Positions 1 through 8,441 of a stretch of DNA of 17,001 nucleotides are shown one piece after another. The notes beneath the pieces were generated by a model. The model saw only the letters and a program-made list of their open reading frames with translations. It did no database searches and was not told the DNA's origin. Both the position numbers and the translations under genes were made by a program. Origin of the DNA: DASZYF01 sp035545535 (GTDB lineage: Bacteria; Actinomycetota; Actinomycetes; Mycobacteriales; CAJCIY01); the NCBI GenBank assembly GCA_035545535.1, contig DASZYF010000051.1:1-17001 (forward strand), in the 5' to 3' direction. How positions within the stretch are numbered: position 1 is the first letter of the stretch; each line of letters opens with the position of its first letter.

Positions 1-2
1 CG

Positions 3-212
3 GTCACGCCACCGCGGCACGTGCTGACCCACGCGTCCGGCACCGTGCCCACGCCGCACGGCCCCATCACTGTCAGCTGGCAGCGGGGCACGCGGTTCAC
101 GTTGACGGTGACGGTCCCGCCGAACACGACAGCGCGCGTGACGTTGCCGACGCGCGACGGCCGCAGCGTGACCAGGACCGTCAGCGCCGGCCGTCACGTC
201 CTGCAGTCCTAG
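3..212 (+). CDS. Alpha-L-rhamnosidase (GH78), C-terminal fragment
   Basis: Only the last 69 codons are in the window; the reading frame is open at the left edge (codons from base 3) and stops at TAG 210-212. The residues read LTHASGTVPTPHGPITVSW, then a beta-rich stretch ending in TVTVPPNTTARVTLP and GRHVLQS. This is the characteristic C-terminal beta-sandwich of bacterial GH78 alpha-L-rhamnosidases: a TPxGxIxVxW strand followed by VxxPxNTxAxVxLP. The family removes terminal alpha-L-rhamnose from glycosides. The catalytic (alpha/alpha)6 barrel lies upstream, outside the window, so activity cannot be judged. The gene converges on a GH3 glycosidase with 19 bases between the stop codons, which fits joint breakdown of rhamnoglucosides. 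Family assignment is by recalled domain pattern. Confidence 0.8.
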   Translation, partial: VTPPRHVLTHASGTVPTPHGPITVSWQRGTRFTLTVTVPPNTTARVTLPTRDGRSVTRTVSAGRHVLQS

Positions 213-231
213 CGCTCGGCGCGCCGGTGGA

Positions 232-333
232 TCACGTCCGGCGCGACCGGCGGCGCGCGAGAGCCGCACCCGCTCCGAGCAGCGCGACCGCGACGCTCGT
301 GACGATGCCGGTGGAGAGCCCGGTCGCGGCGAG
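232..333 (-). other. LAxTG sortase sorting signal at C-terminus of the GH3 enzyme
   Basis: The last 33 residues are LAATG, a 21-residue hydrophobic stretch (LSTGIVTSVAVALLGAGAALA) and a basic tail RRRSRRT. This three-part layout is the signature of sortase substrates. The LAxTG variant is known for class E sortases of high-GC Gram-positive bacteria. No sortase gene lies in the window, so the processing enzyme is inferred. Confidence 0.85.
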
Positions 334-2649
334 CGATCCCTCGGGCGGGGTCACCCCGCTGGCCTGTGGCCCGCCGCTCGAGCCCTTCGCGGTGCCGGTG
401 CCGCTGACCGAGCGCGACGTCGCGCCGCAGCTGGCGCCGCCGCGCCCGATCTTCGCCGACAGCGGCAGGTTCCGCGACGAGTCGCCGGCGAGGATCGTGT
501 AGCAGCCCTTGGTGACCTTCCAGCTGTGCGTCTTCGTGTCCCAGTGCGAGAACGCACGCTGGTCGAGCGAGAGCGTCACCTGGGTCGACTGCCCGGCGCC
601 GAGGGTCACCTTCGTGTAGCCCTTCAGCTGCTTCGGCGGCTCGCCGGAGGCGGCGGGGTCGGCGACGTAGAGCTGAGGGACCTCGGCGCCCGTGCGAGCT
701 CCGGTGTTGCGCACCGTGAAGGTGGCGGTCGCGCTGGTGCCCTTCGGCGCGACGCTCAGGCCGGAGAACCCGAAGGTCGTGTAGGACAGGCCGAACCCGA
801 ACGGGAACAGCGGTGTGAGCTTCTTCGCGTCGTACCAGCGGTAGCCGACGAGCAGCCCCTCGCTGTACGTCGAGTGCGGGATGCCGTTCTTGTCGGCGAT
901 GCCCGGGTACTGCGCCGCGGATGGAGTGGGCGTCTGCGCGAGTGACGTGGGGAAGGTGAACGGCAGCTTCCCGGACGGGTTGACGTCGCCGAACAGCAGC
1001 GAGGCCGCGGCGTTGCCGTCCTGCTCGCCCGGGTACCACATGTCCAGCACGCCCTTGACCTGGTCGAGCCACGGCATCAGGACCGGCCCGCCGACCTGCA
1101 GCACGACGATCGTGTTCGGGTTGGCGGCCGCGACCGCGGCGACGACCTTGTCCTGGTCGGCCCCGACCTGCGGCGTGCACGCGACGAGGGCGCACACCCC
1201 GCCCGCGGGCGCGAGCGACTTGCGGTCGACGCCTTCGGACTCACCGTCACCGACGAAGACGACGGCGACGTCGGCCGCGGCCGCGACGGCCGCCGCATCC
1301 GTGATCGTGAGCGCGGGGGAGTAGGTGACGATGTCGCCGTCGGCGGCCGCCCGCGTGGTGATGCCCTGCAGGGGGCTGACGACGCTGGGGTTCGTGCCGG
1401 TGATCGGGACCTTCGACGAGCCGCCGCCCTGGTAGAAGCTCTGCGATCCGGTCACGCCGGCGGGATCGCCGATGAGCGCGATCCGCTTGCCGTTGCCGTG
1501 GATCGGCAGCGCGTTGCCGGTGTTCTTGAGCAGCACCGCACCACCTTCGGCGGCCTCGCGGGCGATGGCCTTCTCCTCGTCGGTGTTGACGTCGGCGAGG
1601 CTGGCCTGCGGATCGGTCGGCACGACGTCGTCGAACGCGCCGACCGCGAACATCGAGCGCATGATGCGCTCGACCATGTCGTTGACGCGGCTGACCGGCA
1701 CCTGGCCCGCCTGCACCGCGGTCTTCAGCGCGCCCGCGAAGTAGGTGCCCTGCGTCACGTTCTGCTCCTGGTCCAGACCGTTGAGCGCCGCGGGCACGGT
1801 CGAGTGCGTGCCGCCCCAGTCCGACATCACGAACCCGTCGAAGCCGAACTGGCCCTTGAGCACGGTGTTCAGCAGGTACGGGTTCTCGCACGCGTACACA
1901 CCGTTGACGCGGTTGTACGAGCACATCACCGATCCGACGTGCGCCTGCTTCACCGCTGCCTCGAACGCGGGGAGGTGGATCTCTTGCATCGTGCGCTCGT
2001 CCGCGTCGGACGAGTCGGTCATGCGGTTGGTCTCCTGGTCGTTGAGCGCGTAGTGCTTGACCGTGGCGACGACGTGCTGGCTCTGGATGCCCTCGATCTC
2101 CGCGGCTCCGGTCTGGCCCGCGAGGTAGGGGTCCTCGCCGGCGTACTCGAAGTTGCGCCCGTTGAGCGGCGTGCGCGCGATGTCGACGCCCGGAGCGAGC
2201 TGCACGTTGACGCCCTTGTGCCAGGCCTCGAAGCCGATGGCCGCGCCGACCCGGCGCTGCATCGCGACATCCCAGCTGGCGGCCTGGGTGATGCCGTCGG
2301 GGAAGGCGGTGACGAGGAGCTTCCCGTCGCCCAGACCGGCGCCCGCGTCGTTGAACACCATCTGCGGCACGCACAGCGCAGGGATCGCCGGGATGTAGTT
2401 GGCCGCGCCGTAGTGCGTGATGTCGCCCCGGCCGTAGAGCTCGGCGAGCTTCTGGTCCAGCGACATCGCGGCGACGAGCTCGTGCGCACGCTCGTCGGCC
2501 GTCTTGGACGCGTCCATCCAGGGGCACGTGGCGGCCTGCGCGTGCGGTGCGCTGCCGCGGGTGAGGCCGGGCGCGAGGGCGACCGCGACACCGGTCGACA
2601 GGCCGAGCGCCAGCAGGCGGCGGGCGTGGGGACGGGGCCGGAGAGGCAA
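232..2649 (-). CDS. Secreted, wall-anchored GH3 beta-glucosidase-like glycoside hydrolase
   Basis: About 805 residues. GH3 enzymes release beta-linked glucose, xylose or similar residues from the non-reducing end. The order is: signal peptide (RRLLALGLSTGVAVALAPG, cut near AQA/ATC); GH3 N-terminal barrel with the KHYALNDQE substrate motif and the FVMSDWGG nucleophile motif (Asp about 277); GH3 C-terminal alpha/beta domain (WYPGEQDGNAAASLLFGDVNPSGKLPFTFP); and a fibronectin-III-like domain (VPQLYVADP to CYTILAGDSS). A glycine/serine linker then leads to an LAATG sorting signal, a hydrophobic helix and an arginine tail, so the enzyme should be displayed on the wall. I chose TTG at 2649 because AGAAGGG lies just upstream and it gives a normal signal-peptide n-region. 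GTG at 2697 in the same frame (821 residues) is the alternative but has no clear Shine-Dalgarno. The gene is divergent from a ROK regulator. Exact substrate (glucoside, xyloside or saponin sugar) is not decided by sequence. Confidence 0.93.
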   Translation of the reverse strand: MPLRPRPHARRLLALGLSTGVAVALAPGLTRGSAPHAQAATCPWMDASKTADERAHELVAAMSLDQKLAELYGRGDITHYGAANYIPAIPALCVPQMVFNDAGAGLGDGKLLVTAFPDGITQAASWDVAMQRRVGAAIGFEAWHKGVNVQLAPGVDIARTPLNGRNFEYAGEDPYLAGQTGAAEIEGIQSQHVVATVKHYALNDQETNRMTDSSDADERTMQEIHLPAFEAAVKQAHVGSVMCSYNRVNGVYACENPYLLNTVLKGQFGFDGFVMSDWGGTHSTVPAALNGLDQEQNVTQGTYFAGALKTAVQAGQVPVSRVNDMVERIMRSMFAVGAFDDVVPTDPQASLADVNTDEEKAIAREAAEGGAVLLKNTGNALPIHGNGKRIALIGDPAGVTGSQSFYQGGGSSKVPITGTNPSVVSPLQGITTRAAADGDIVTYSPALTITDAAAVAAAADVAVVFVGDGESEGVDRKSLAPAGGVCALVACTPQVGADQDKVVAAVAAANPNTIVVLQVGGPVLMPWLDQVKGVLDMWYPGEQDGNAAASLLFGDVNPSGKLPFTFPTSLAQTPTPSAAQYPGIADKNGIPHSTYSEGLLVGYRWYDAKKLTPLFPFGFGLSYTTFGFSGLSVAPKGTSATATFTVRNTGARTGAEVPQLYVADPAASGEPPKQLKGYTKVTLGAGQSTQVTLSLDQRAFSHWDTKTHSWKVTKGCYTILAGDSSRNLPLSAKIGRGGASCGATSRSVSGTGTAKGSSGGPQASGVTPPEGSLAATGLSTGIVTSVAVALLGAGAALARRRSRRT

Positions 2650-2764
2650 GGGAGCGCCCTTCTGTTGCGTGCAGGTTCCCGGTCGAGCATCGCGCACATT
2701 ACGACCAATCCGGACAGATCATCCCAACGGAGCAGCAACATCGCCGGGCAGAACCTCCGCAGAT

Positions 2765-2803
2765 AGGTCGGACCTTGACAAAAGTGGGGCGGACGGACAG
2801 CCT
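2765..2803 (+). promoter_or_regulatory. Candidate promoter and operator of the ROK regulator gene
   Basis: A perfect TTGACA (-35) at 2775-2780 is followed, after exactly 17 bases, by CAGCCT (2798-2803). CAGCCT differs by one base from the TAGCCT boxes seen before two other genes in this window. An 11-base dyad AGGTC-G-GACCT (2765-2775) touches the -35 box and could be an operator for the ROK protein, controlling this gene and the divergent GH3 gene. Transcription would start near 2810. I see no equally clear promoter pointing toward the GH3 gene in the 200 bases between the two genes. Prediction from sequence only. Confidence 0.45.
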
Positions 2804-2854
2804 GCGATGGCTGTGGGTGGTGCTGCGGAGCGGTCGGGGGACGGGAGCGTCGGT

Positions 2855-4027
2855 GTGAGCCTGTCCCCGAGCCAGGACCGCATCGTGCGGCAGCTGCGCA
2901 TCGCCGGGCCGCTGTCGCGCTCCGCCCTCGTCGACGGCACCGGCCTGGCCCGGGCCACGGTCGTCACCGCCGTCGCCGCGCTGATCGACAGCGGCCTCGT
3001 GGAGGAGCGCGCCCGCCGCGCCGACGACCGCCGCCCGCCGTCGCTCGGCCGGCCGGCGGGCGTCATCGCACTGTCGCGGGCGGCGGGGCTCGTCGCCGCC
3101 GTCGACCTCGGCAAGCGCCACGTGCGCGTCGCCGTGGCGGACATGAGCCACGAGATCCTCGCCGAGCGCACCCAACCGACCGAGCCCGACCTGCCGGCCT
3201 GGCAGGGGATCGCGCACGCCTCGCAGCTGCTCGACGCGACGCTCGCCGAGGCGCACGCGACCCGCGCCGACGTCCTCGGCGTCGGGGTAGGGGTGCCCGG
3301 CCCGCTCGATGAGAAGACCGGGCAGTTCGGCTCGTCGACGATCCTGCCGGGCTGGGTGGGCGTCAACGCGCAGAGCGCGTTCGCCGAAGAGCTCGGCCTG
3401 CCGGTCGCCGTCGGCAACGACGGCAACCTCGGTGCGCTCGCCGAGGCGGCGTGGGGCGTCGCGGCCGGCGTCAGCGAGTTCGCCTACATCAAGTGGGCCA
3501 CCGGCATCGGCTGCGGGCTGTTCGCGCGCGGCGGCCTCGTGCGTGGTGCGAGCGGCCTGGCCGGCGAGATCGGCCACGTCACCGTCGCCGGCAACGATGC
3601 GTTCTGCCGGTGCGGCAACCGCGGCTGCCTCGACACCGTCGCGGGTACGCAGGCGCTGCTCGACGCGATCGCCCCGGCGCTCGGTGACATCACGGTCGAC
3701 GAGCTGCTCACGCGTGCCGCCGACGGCGATCTCGTGTGCCGTCGGGCGCTGGCCGACGCTGCCGCGCACGTGGGTGCGGTGCTCGCGCCCCTCATCAACC
3801 TCACCAACCCGCAGCTCATCGTCATCGGCGGTCCGGTCGCGCGGGTGGCCGACGTCGTGCTGCCGCACCTCGAGGCGGCGATCGGCCGGGCGTGCGTGCC
3901 CGCGGCGGCCGCCGACGTCACGCTCGTCGCGAGCGGTCTCGGTGACCGCGCCGAGCTGCTCGGCGCTCTCGCGCTCGTGCTGCGCGACGCGCAGCTCGCC
4001 GTCCGCGGCAGCCGCACCGTCGCCTGA
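2855..4027 (+). CDS. ROK-family transcriptional regulator
   Basis: 390 residues. ROK regulators are sugar-responsive repressors or activators made of a winged helix-turn-helix joined to a sugar-kinase-like fold. The winged helix is at the N-terminus (SPSQDRIVRQLRIAGPLSRSALVDGTGLARATVVTAVAALIDSGLVEE). The kinase-like part has VDLGKRHVRVAVAD, the GNDGNLGALAEA motif with its sugar-site aspartate, GEIGH, and the zinc motif CRCGNRGCLDTVAG, so the effector is probably a sugar or sugar phosphate. I chose GTG at 2855: a GGGAG box sits 7 bases upstream, and the best promoter would begin transcription downstream of the other in-frame candidate, ATG 2807 (406 residues). The gene is divergent from the GH3 glycosidase, which suggests that it controls that gene. 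A TetR gene follows after 25 bases. Family call is firm; ligand and targets are inferred. Confidence 0.93.
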   Translation: MSLSPSQDRIVRQLRIAGPLSRSALVDGTGLARATVVTAVAALIDSGLVEERARRADDRRPPSLGRPAGVIALSRAAGLVAAVDLGKRHVRVAVADMSHEILAERTQPTEPDLPAWQGIAHASQLLDATLAEAHATRADVLGVGVGVPGPLDEKTGQFGSSTILPGWVGVNAQSAFAEELGLPVAVGNDGNLGALAEAAWGVAAGVSEFAYIKWATGIGCGLFARGGLVRGASGLAGEIGHVTVAGNDAFCRCGNRGCLDTVAGTQALLDAIAPALGDITVDELLTRAADGDLVCRRALADAAAHVGAVLAPLINLTNPQLIVIGGPVARVADVVLPHLEAAIGRACVPAAAADVTLVASGLGDRAELLGALALVLRDAQLAVRGSRTVA

Positions 4028-4040
4028 CGCGAGGCGCCCG

Positions 4041-4060
4041 TAGCCTCGGCGCGTGCCGAG
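4041..4060 (+). promoter_or_regulatory. Leaderless-type promoter with start-codon palindrome before the TetR gene
   Basis: TAGCCT (4041-4046) lies exactly 6 bases before GTG 4053, the spacing expected when transcription starts on the start codon, as is common in Actinomycetota. There is no Shine-Dalgarno. A palindrome CTCGGC-gcgt-GCCGAG (4045-4060) overlaps the box and the start codon and could be the site of TetR autorepression. The box would lie inside the end of the upstream intergenic gap, which is only 25 bases long. No strong -35 box is visible. Confidence 0.45.
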
Positions 4061-4736
4061 AGATCCCGGCCCCACGCGGCAGGCGATCGCGGACGCCGCA
4101 CTGCGCCTGTTCGCCGACCGCGGCGTGGCCGGCGCGACCATCGCCGACATCACGGCCGCGGCCGGCCAGCGCAACTCCTCGGCCGTGCAGTACCACTTCG
4201 GGTCGCGCCAGCAGCTGCTCGGCGCCGCGCTCGCCCCGCTCACCCGGCGCGTCCGCGACCGTCGGGCCGCCCTGGTCGAGGTCGCCGCCGGCGGGGGAGA
4301 CGTCCGCGCGGCGGCCGACGCGTTCGTGGCGCCGCTGGCCGAGCTGCTCACCGGCGACTGGCAGGGCCGTGCGTTCCTCCGCATCATCGCCGACCTCGCG
4401 GCCGATCCGAGCCGCACGCCGGCGGAGATCTCGGCCCTGGTCGGCGAGACCGGCGCGGCGGCCGCCAACGCGCTGCTCGTCGCCCGGAGCGGTCTCGAGC
4501 GTGCGCTGGCCCGGGCCCGCCTCGGCGTCGCCGAGACCATGGTCATCTACGCGCTGGCGGCGCAGGCCCGGCTGCTCGACAGCGGCACCCGGGCGCGCGC
4601 CCGCCGGCCCGATCCCGCGCTGTTCGCGGCCAACCTCACCGACATGTACCTCGCCGCGCTGACCGCCCCACCGAGCGCCGAGGTGGTCACCCTCCTGGGG
4701 CCGCCTCCCGAGACCGGGCCGTCGGGCGTGGGTTGA
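4053..4736 (+). CDS. TetR/AcrR-family transcriptional regulator
   Basis: 227 residues, a usual length for TetR proteins. The N-terminal DNA-binding domain reads TRQAIADAALRLFADRGVAGATIADITAAAGQRNSSAVQYHFGSRQQLLGAAL. It carries the typical helix-turn-helix ending in a YHFGS-like element that leads into helix 4. The remaining 150 residues form an alpha-helical ligand-binding and dimer domain that does not resemble a characterised member I can name, so the ligand is unknown. The start is GTG 4053, supported by a TAGCCT box six bases upstream. The gene sits 25 bases after the ROK regulator. A 22-base palindrome follows its stop, before the downstream epimerase-like gene, which is a plausible target. 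Regulation of itself or of the downstream gene is inference. Confidence 0.9.
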   Translation: MPRDPGPTRQAIADAALRLFADRGVAGATIADITAAAGQRNSSAVQYHFGSRQQLLGAALAPLTRRVRDRRAALVEVAAGGGDVRAAADAFVAPLAELLTGDWQGRAFLRIIADLAADPSRTPAEISALVGETGAAAANALLVARSGLERALARARLGVAETMVIYALAAQARLLDSGTRARARRPDPALFAANLTDMYLAALTAPPSAEVVTLLGPPPETGPSGVG

Positions 4737-4758
4737 CGGGTAGCCGACAGCCGATGTG

Positions 4759-4780
4759 TGACGCGCGTCGCGGCGCGTCA
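4759..4780. repeat. Perfect 8-bp inverted repeat between the TetR and epimerase genes
   Basis: TGACGCGC (4759-4766), six bases, GCGCGTCA (4773-4780). It lies 22 bases after the TetR stop and 62 bases before the epimerase start. It could be a TetR operator controlling the downstream gene or a transcript-ending hairpin for the TetR gene. No T-run follows, so a classical intrinsic terminator is not supported. Confidence 0.5.
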
Positions 4781-4841
4781 GGGCCGGGTGCGGTGCGATG
4801 CCCTCCACAACATCAGGGACCGACGCTGGGGGGCGGTACGG

Positions 4842-6002
4842 ATGGCAGTGCAGGACGCGGGGACGGTGCTCGTCACCGGCGCCTGGGGGCTCGTCGGCTC
4901 GCACGTCGTGCCGGAGCTCCTGCGGCGCGGGCACCGCGTGGTGGCCGTCGACCTCGAGACCCGGGCCACGCGCCGTAGGGCGCGGCGCGCCGGGGGCGGC
5001 GACATGGAGGCGCGCTGGTGCGACCTCACCGACGAGGTCGCGGTCGGGCGGCTGCTCGACGACGTGCAGCCGAGCGCGATCGTCCACCTCGCGGGGATCA
5101 TCCCGCCGTTCACCTACGCCAACCCGGGCCTCGCGCGCCGGGTCAACGTCGGCGCCACCCAGGCCATCGTGCGGGCGGCTGAGCGCCTGCCGCACCCGCC
5201 GCGCATCGTGCTCGCCTCGAGCCTCGCCGTGTACGGCGCCCGCAACCCGCACCGCTTCGACGACCTCGTCACCGCGGCGACGCCGACCAATCCCGTCGAC
5301 AGCTACGGCGCGCACAAGGTCGCGGCCGAGCGCATCGTCACGAGCTCGCGGCTCGAGTGGGTGGTGCTCCGCCTCGGCGGCGTCATGACGCCCTACCCGC
5401 GCTGGAACCTCGACCCCGAGCTCGTGCGCTTCGAGGCCGTCATGCCGGCCGACGGCCGCATGCACACGATCGACGTGCGCGACGTCGCGCGGGCCTTCGC
5501 CGCGGCCTCCACCACCGAGGCGGTCAACGAGGTCTTCCTCGTCGCCGGCGACGCGTCGCACCGCATCCGGCAGCACGAGCTCAGCTCCGCGCTCATCGCC
5601 GCCATGGGCCTGCCGGGCGGGCTGCCCGAGGGGCGTCCGGGCGACCCGGACAGCGAGACGGGCTGGTTCCCGTCGGACTGGATGGACACCGAGCGCTCGC
5701 AGCAGGTGCTCGGCTACCAGCACCACTCGCTGCCCGAGATGCTCGCGACGAGCCGGGCGAAGGTGGGACCGGTGCGGCACGTCCTGCGCCCGTTCACGCC
5801 GGTGGTGCGGCGGGTGCTGGCCCGCCGATCGCCGTATCGCCGCACGCCCGGCCAGTACGCCGAGATCTGGTCCACCGCACGCCTGTGCTGGGGGAGCGTC
5901 GAACCGGGCGAGCTCGAGGTGCACGGTGTCGAGGTGCACGGTGTCGAGGTGCACGGTGTCGAGCCGCCCGATGTCCACGCGCACGCTCTGCGCGTGGCCT
6001 GA
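4842..6002 (+). CDS. NAD-dependent epimerase/dehydratase (extended SDR)
   Basis: 386 residues. Extended SDR enzymes act on nucleotide sugars or related hydroxy compounds using bound NAD(P). The Rossmann fold starts at once with VLVTGAWGLVGSH (TGxxGxxG, residues 12-19). The catalytic set is visible: Ser in LASSLAVYG (about 126-127) and the YGAHK pair Tyr155/Lys159. The later segment WFPSDWMDTERSQQVLGYQHHS and the basic region after it resemble an actinobacterial NAD-dependent epimerase subgroup of unknown substrate. The start ATG 4842 has a G-rich GGGGGGCGG box upstream. The C-terminus is odd: three exact EVHGV copies followed by EPPDVHAHALRVA. The gene is on the same strand as the TetR gene (105-base gap) and 47 bases before isocitrate dehydrogenase. 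The fold is certain; the substrate is not. Confidence 0.88.
   Translation: MAVQDAGTVLVTGAWGLVGSHVVPELLRRGHRVVAVDLETRATRRRARRAGGGDMEARWCDLTDEVAVGRLLDDVQPSAIVHLAGIIPPFTYANPGLARRVNVGATQAIVRAAERLPHPPRIVLASSLAVYGARNPHRFDDLVTAATPTNPVDSYGAHKVAAERIVTSSRLEWVVLRLGGVMTPYPRWNLDPELVRFEAVMPADGRMHTIDVRDVARAFAAASTTEAVNEVFLVAGDASHRIRQHELSSALIAAMGLPGGLPEGRPGDPDSETGWFPSDWMDTERSQQVLGYQHHSLPEMLATSRAKVGPVRHVLRPFTPVVRRVLARRSPYRRTPGQYAEIWSTARLCWGSVEPGELEVHGVEVHGVEVHGVEPPDVHAHALRVA
5916..5960 (+). repeat. Three exact 15-base tandem repeats encoding EVHGV
   Basis: The unit GAGGTGCACGGTGTC occurs three times without a mismatch (5916-5930, 5931-5945, 5946-5960) and keeps the reading frame of the epimerase-like gene. 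It adds EVHGVEVHGVEVHGV near the C-terminus, after the enzyme core. Because every unit is a multiple of three, copy number can change without breaking the protein. Exact identity suggests recent slippage expansion. Confidence 0.97.
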
Positions 6003-6026
6003 ACCGCCCGCCCGGGAGCCCCCGGC

Positions 6027-6049
6027 AGCCGGTGTCTAGCCTTTCCGGG

Positions 6050-6065
<16 letters not shown>
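6027..6065 (+). promoter_or_regulatory. Promoter of isocitrate dehydrogenase gene bracketed by a 10-bp inverted repeat
   Basis: AGCCGGTGTC (6027-6036) and its perfect reverse complement GACACCGGCT (6056-6065) enclose a TAGCCT box (6037-6042) and the GTG start codon (6050). If transcription begins on the GTG, the arms lie at about -23 to -14 and +7 to +16. That places them as an operator rather than an mRNA hairpin. The arm centres are 29 bases apart, close to three helical turns. No Shine-Dalgarno is present, in line with a leaderless message. Confidence 0.55.
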
Positions 6066-8284
<2,219 letters not shown>

Positions 8285-8298
8285 CCGGTGGCCCTTAG

Positions 8299-8319
8299 GG
8301 GTCATGGGCGGCATGACCC
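8299..8319 (+). terminator. Hairpin after isocitrate dehydrogenase, possible terminator
   Basis: GGGTCATG (8299-8306), five-base loop GGCGG, CATGACCC (8312-8319). The stem is a perfect 8 bp and begins 15 bases after the stop codon. No T-run follows, which is common for actinobacterial terminators but leaves an operator role for the downstream protease gene possible. Confidence 0.5.
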
Positions 8320-8404
8320 GCACGCACCGTCTCGTGGACGACTGTTGATCATTCCCGGTCTGCCGTCGGCCCGGCGGCGCCATGGCTGGGAAGGATGAGC
8401 CCGA

Positions 8405-8441
8405 CAGGCGGAACGGCACTCGCCTGAAGGGGGTGGTTGCC
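8405..8441 (+). promoter_or_regulatory. Leader hairpin and strong ribosome binding site of the S8 protease gene
   Basis: A 6-bp stem CAGGCG (8405-8410) / CGCCTG (8421-8426) with a 10-base loop ends directly against AAGGGGG (8427-8433). That box lies 8 bases before GTG 8442. It is the best Shine-Dalgarno in the window and decides the start. The rest of the gap from 8320 holds no clear -35/-10 pair that I can defend. Confidence 0.55.

Noticed and set aside
209..1195. Minus-strand 328-codon frame overlapping the GH3 gene
   Set aside because: It is the out-of-frame shadow of the GH3 C-terminal domains, with arginine-rich composition and no motif.
3918..5984. Long minus-strand open frame of 688 codons opposite the TetR and epimerase genes
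   Set aside because: Its product is an arginine/glycine-rich composition with no domain, and the plus strand carries recognisable motifs throughout. It is a high-GC shadow.
8315..8400. c-di-GMP-I (GEMM) riboswitch before the protease/GGDEF pair
   Set aside because: CACGCA is present, but the GCAAACC and GGACGCAAAG-like core elements and the expected two-stem layout are missing.
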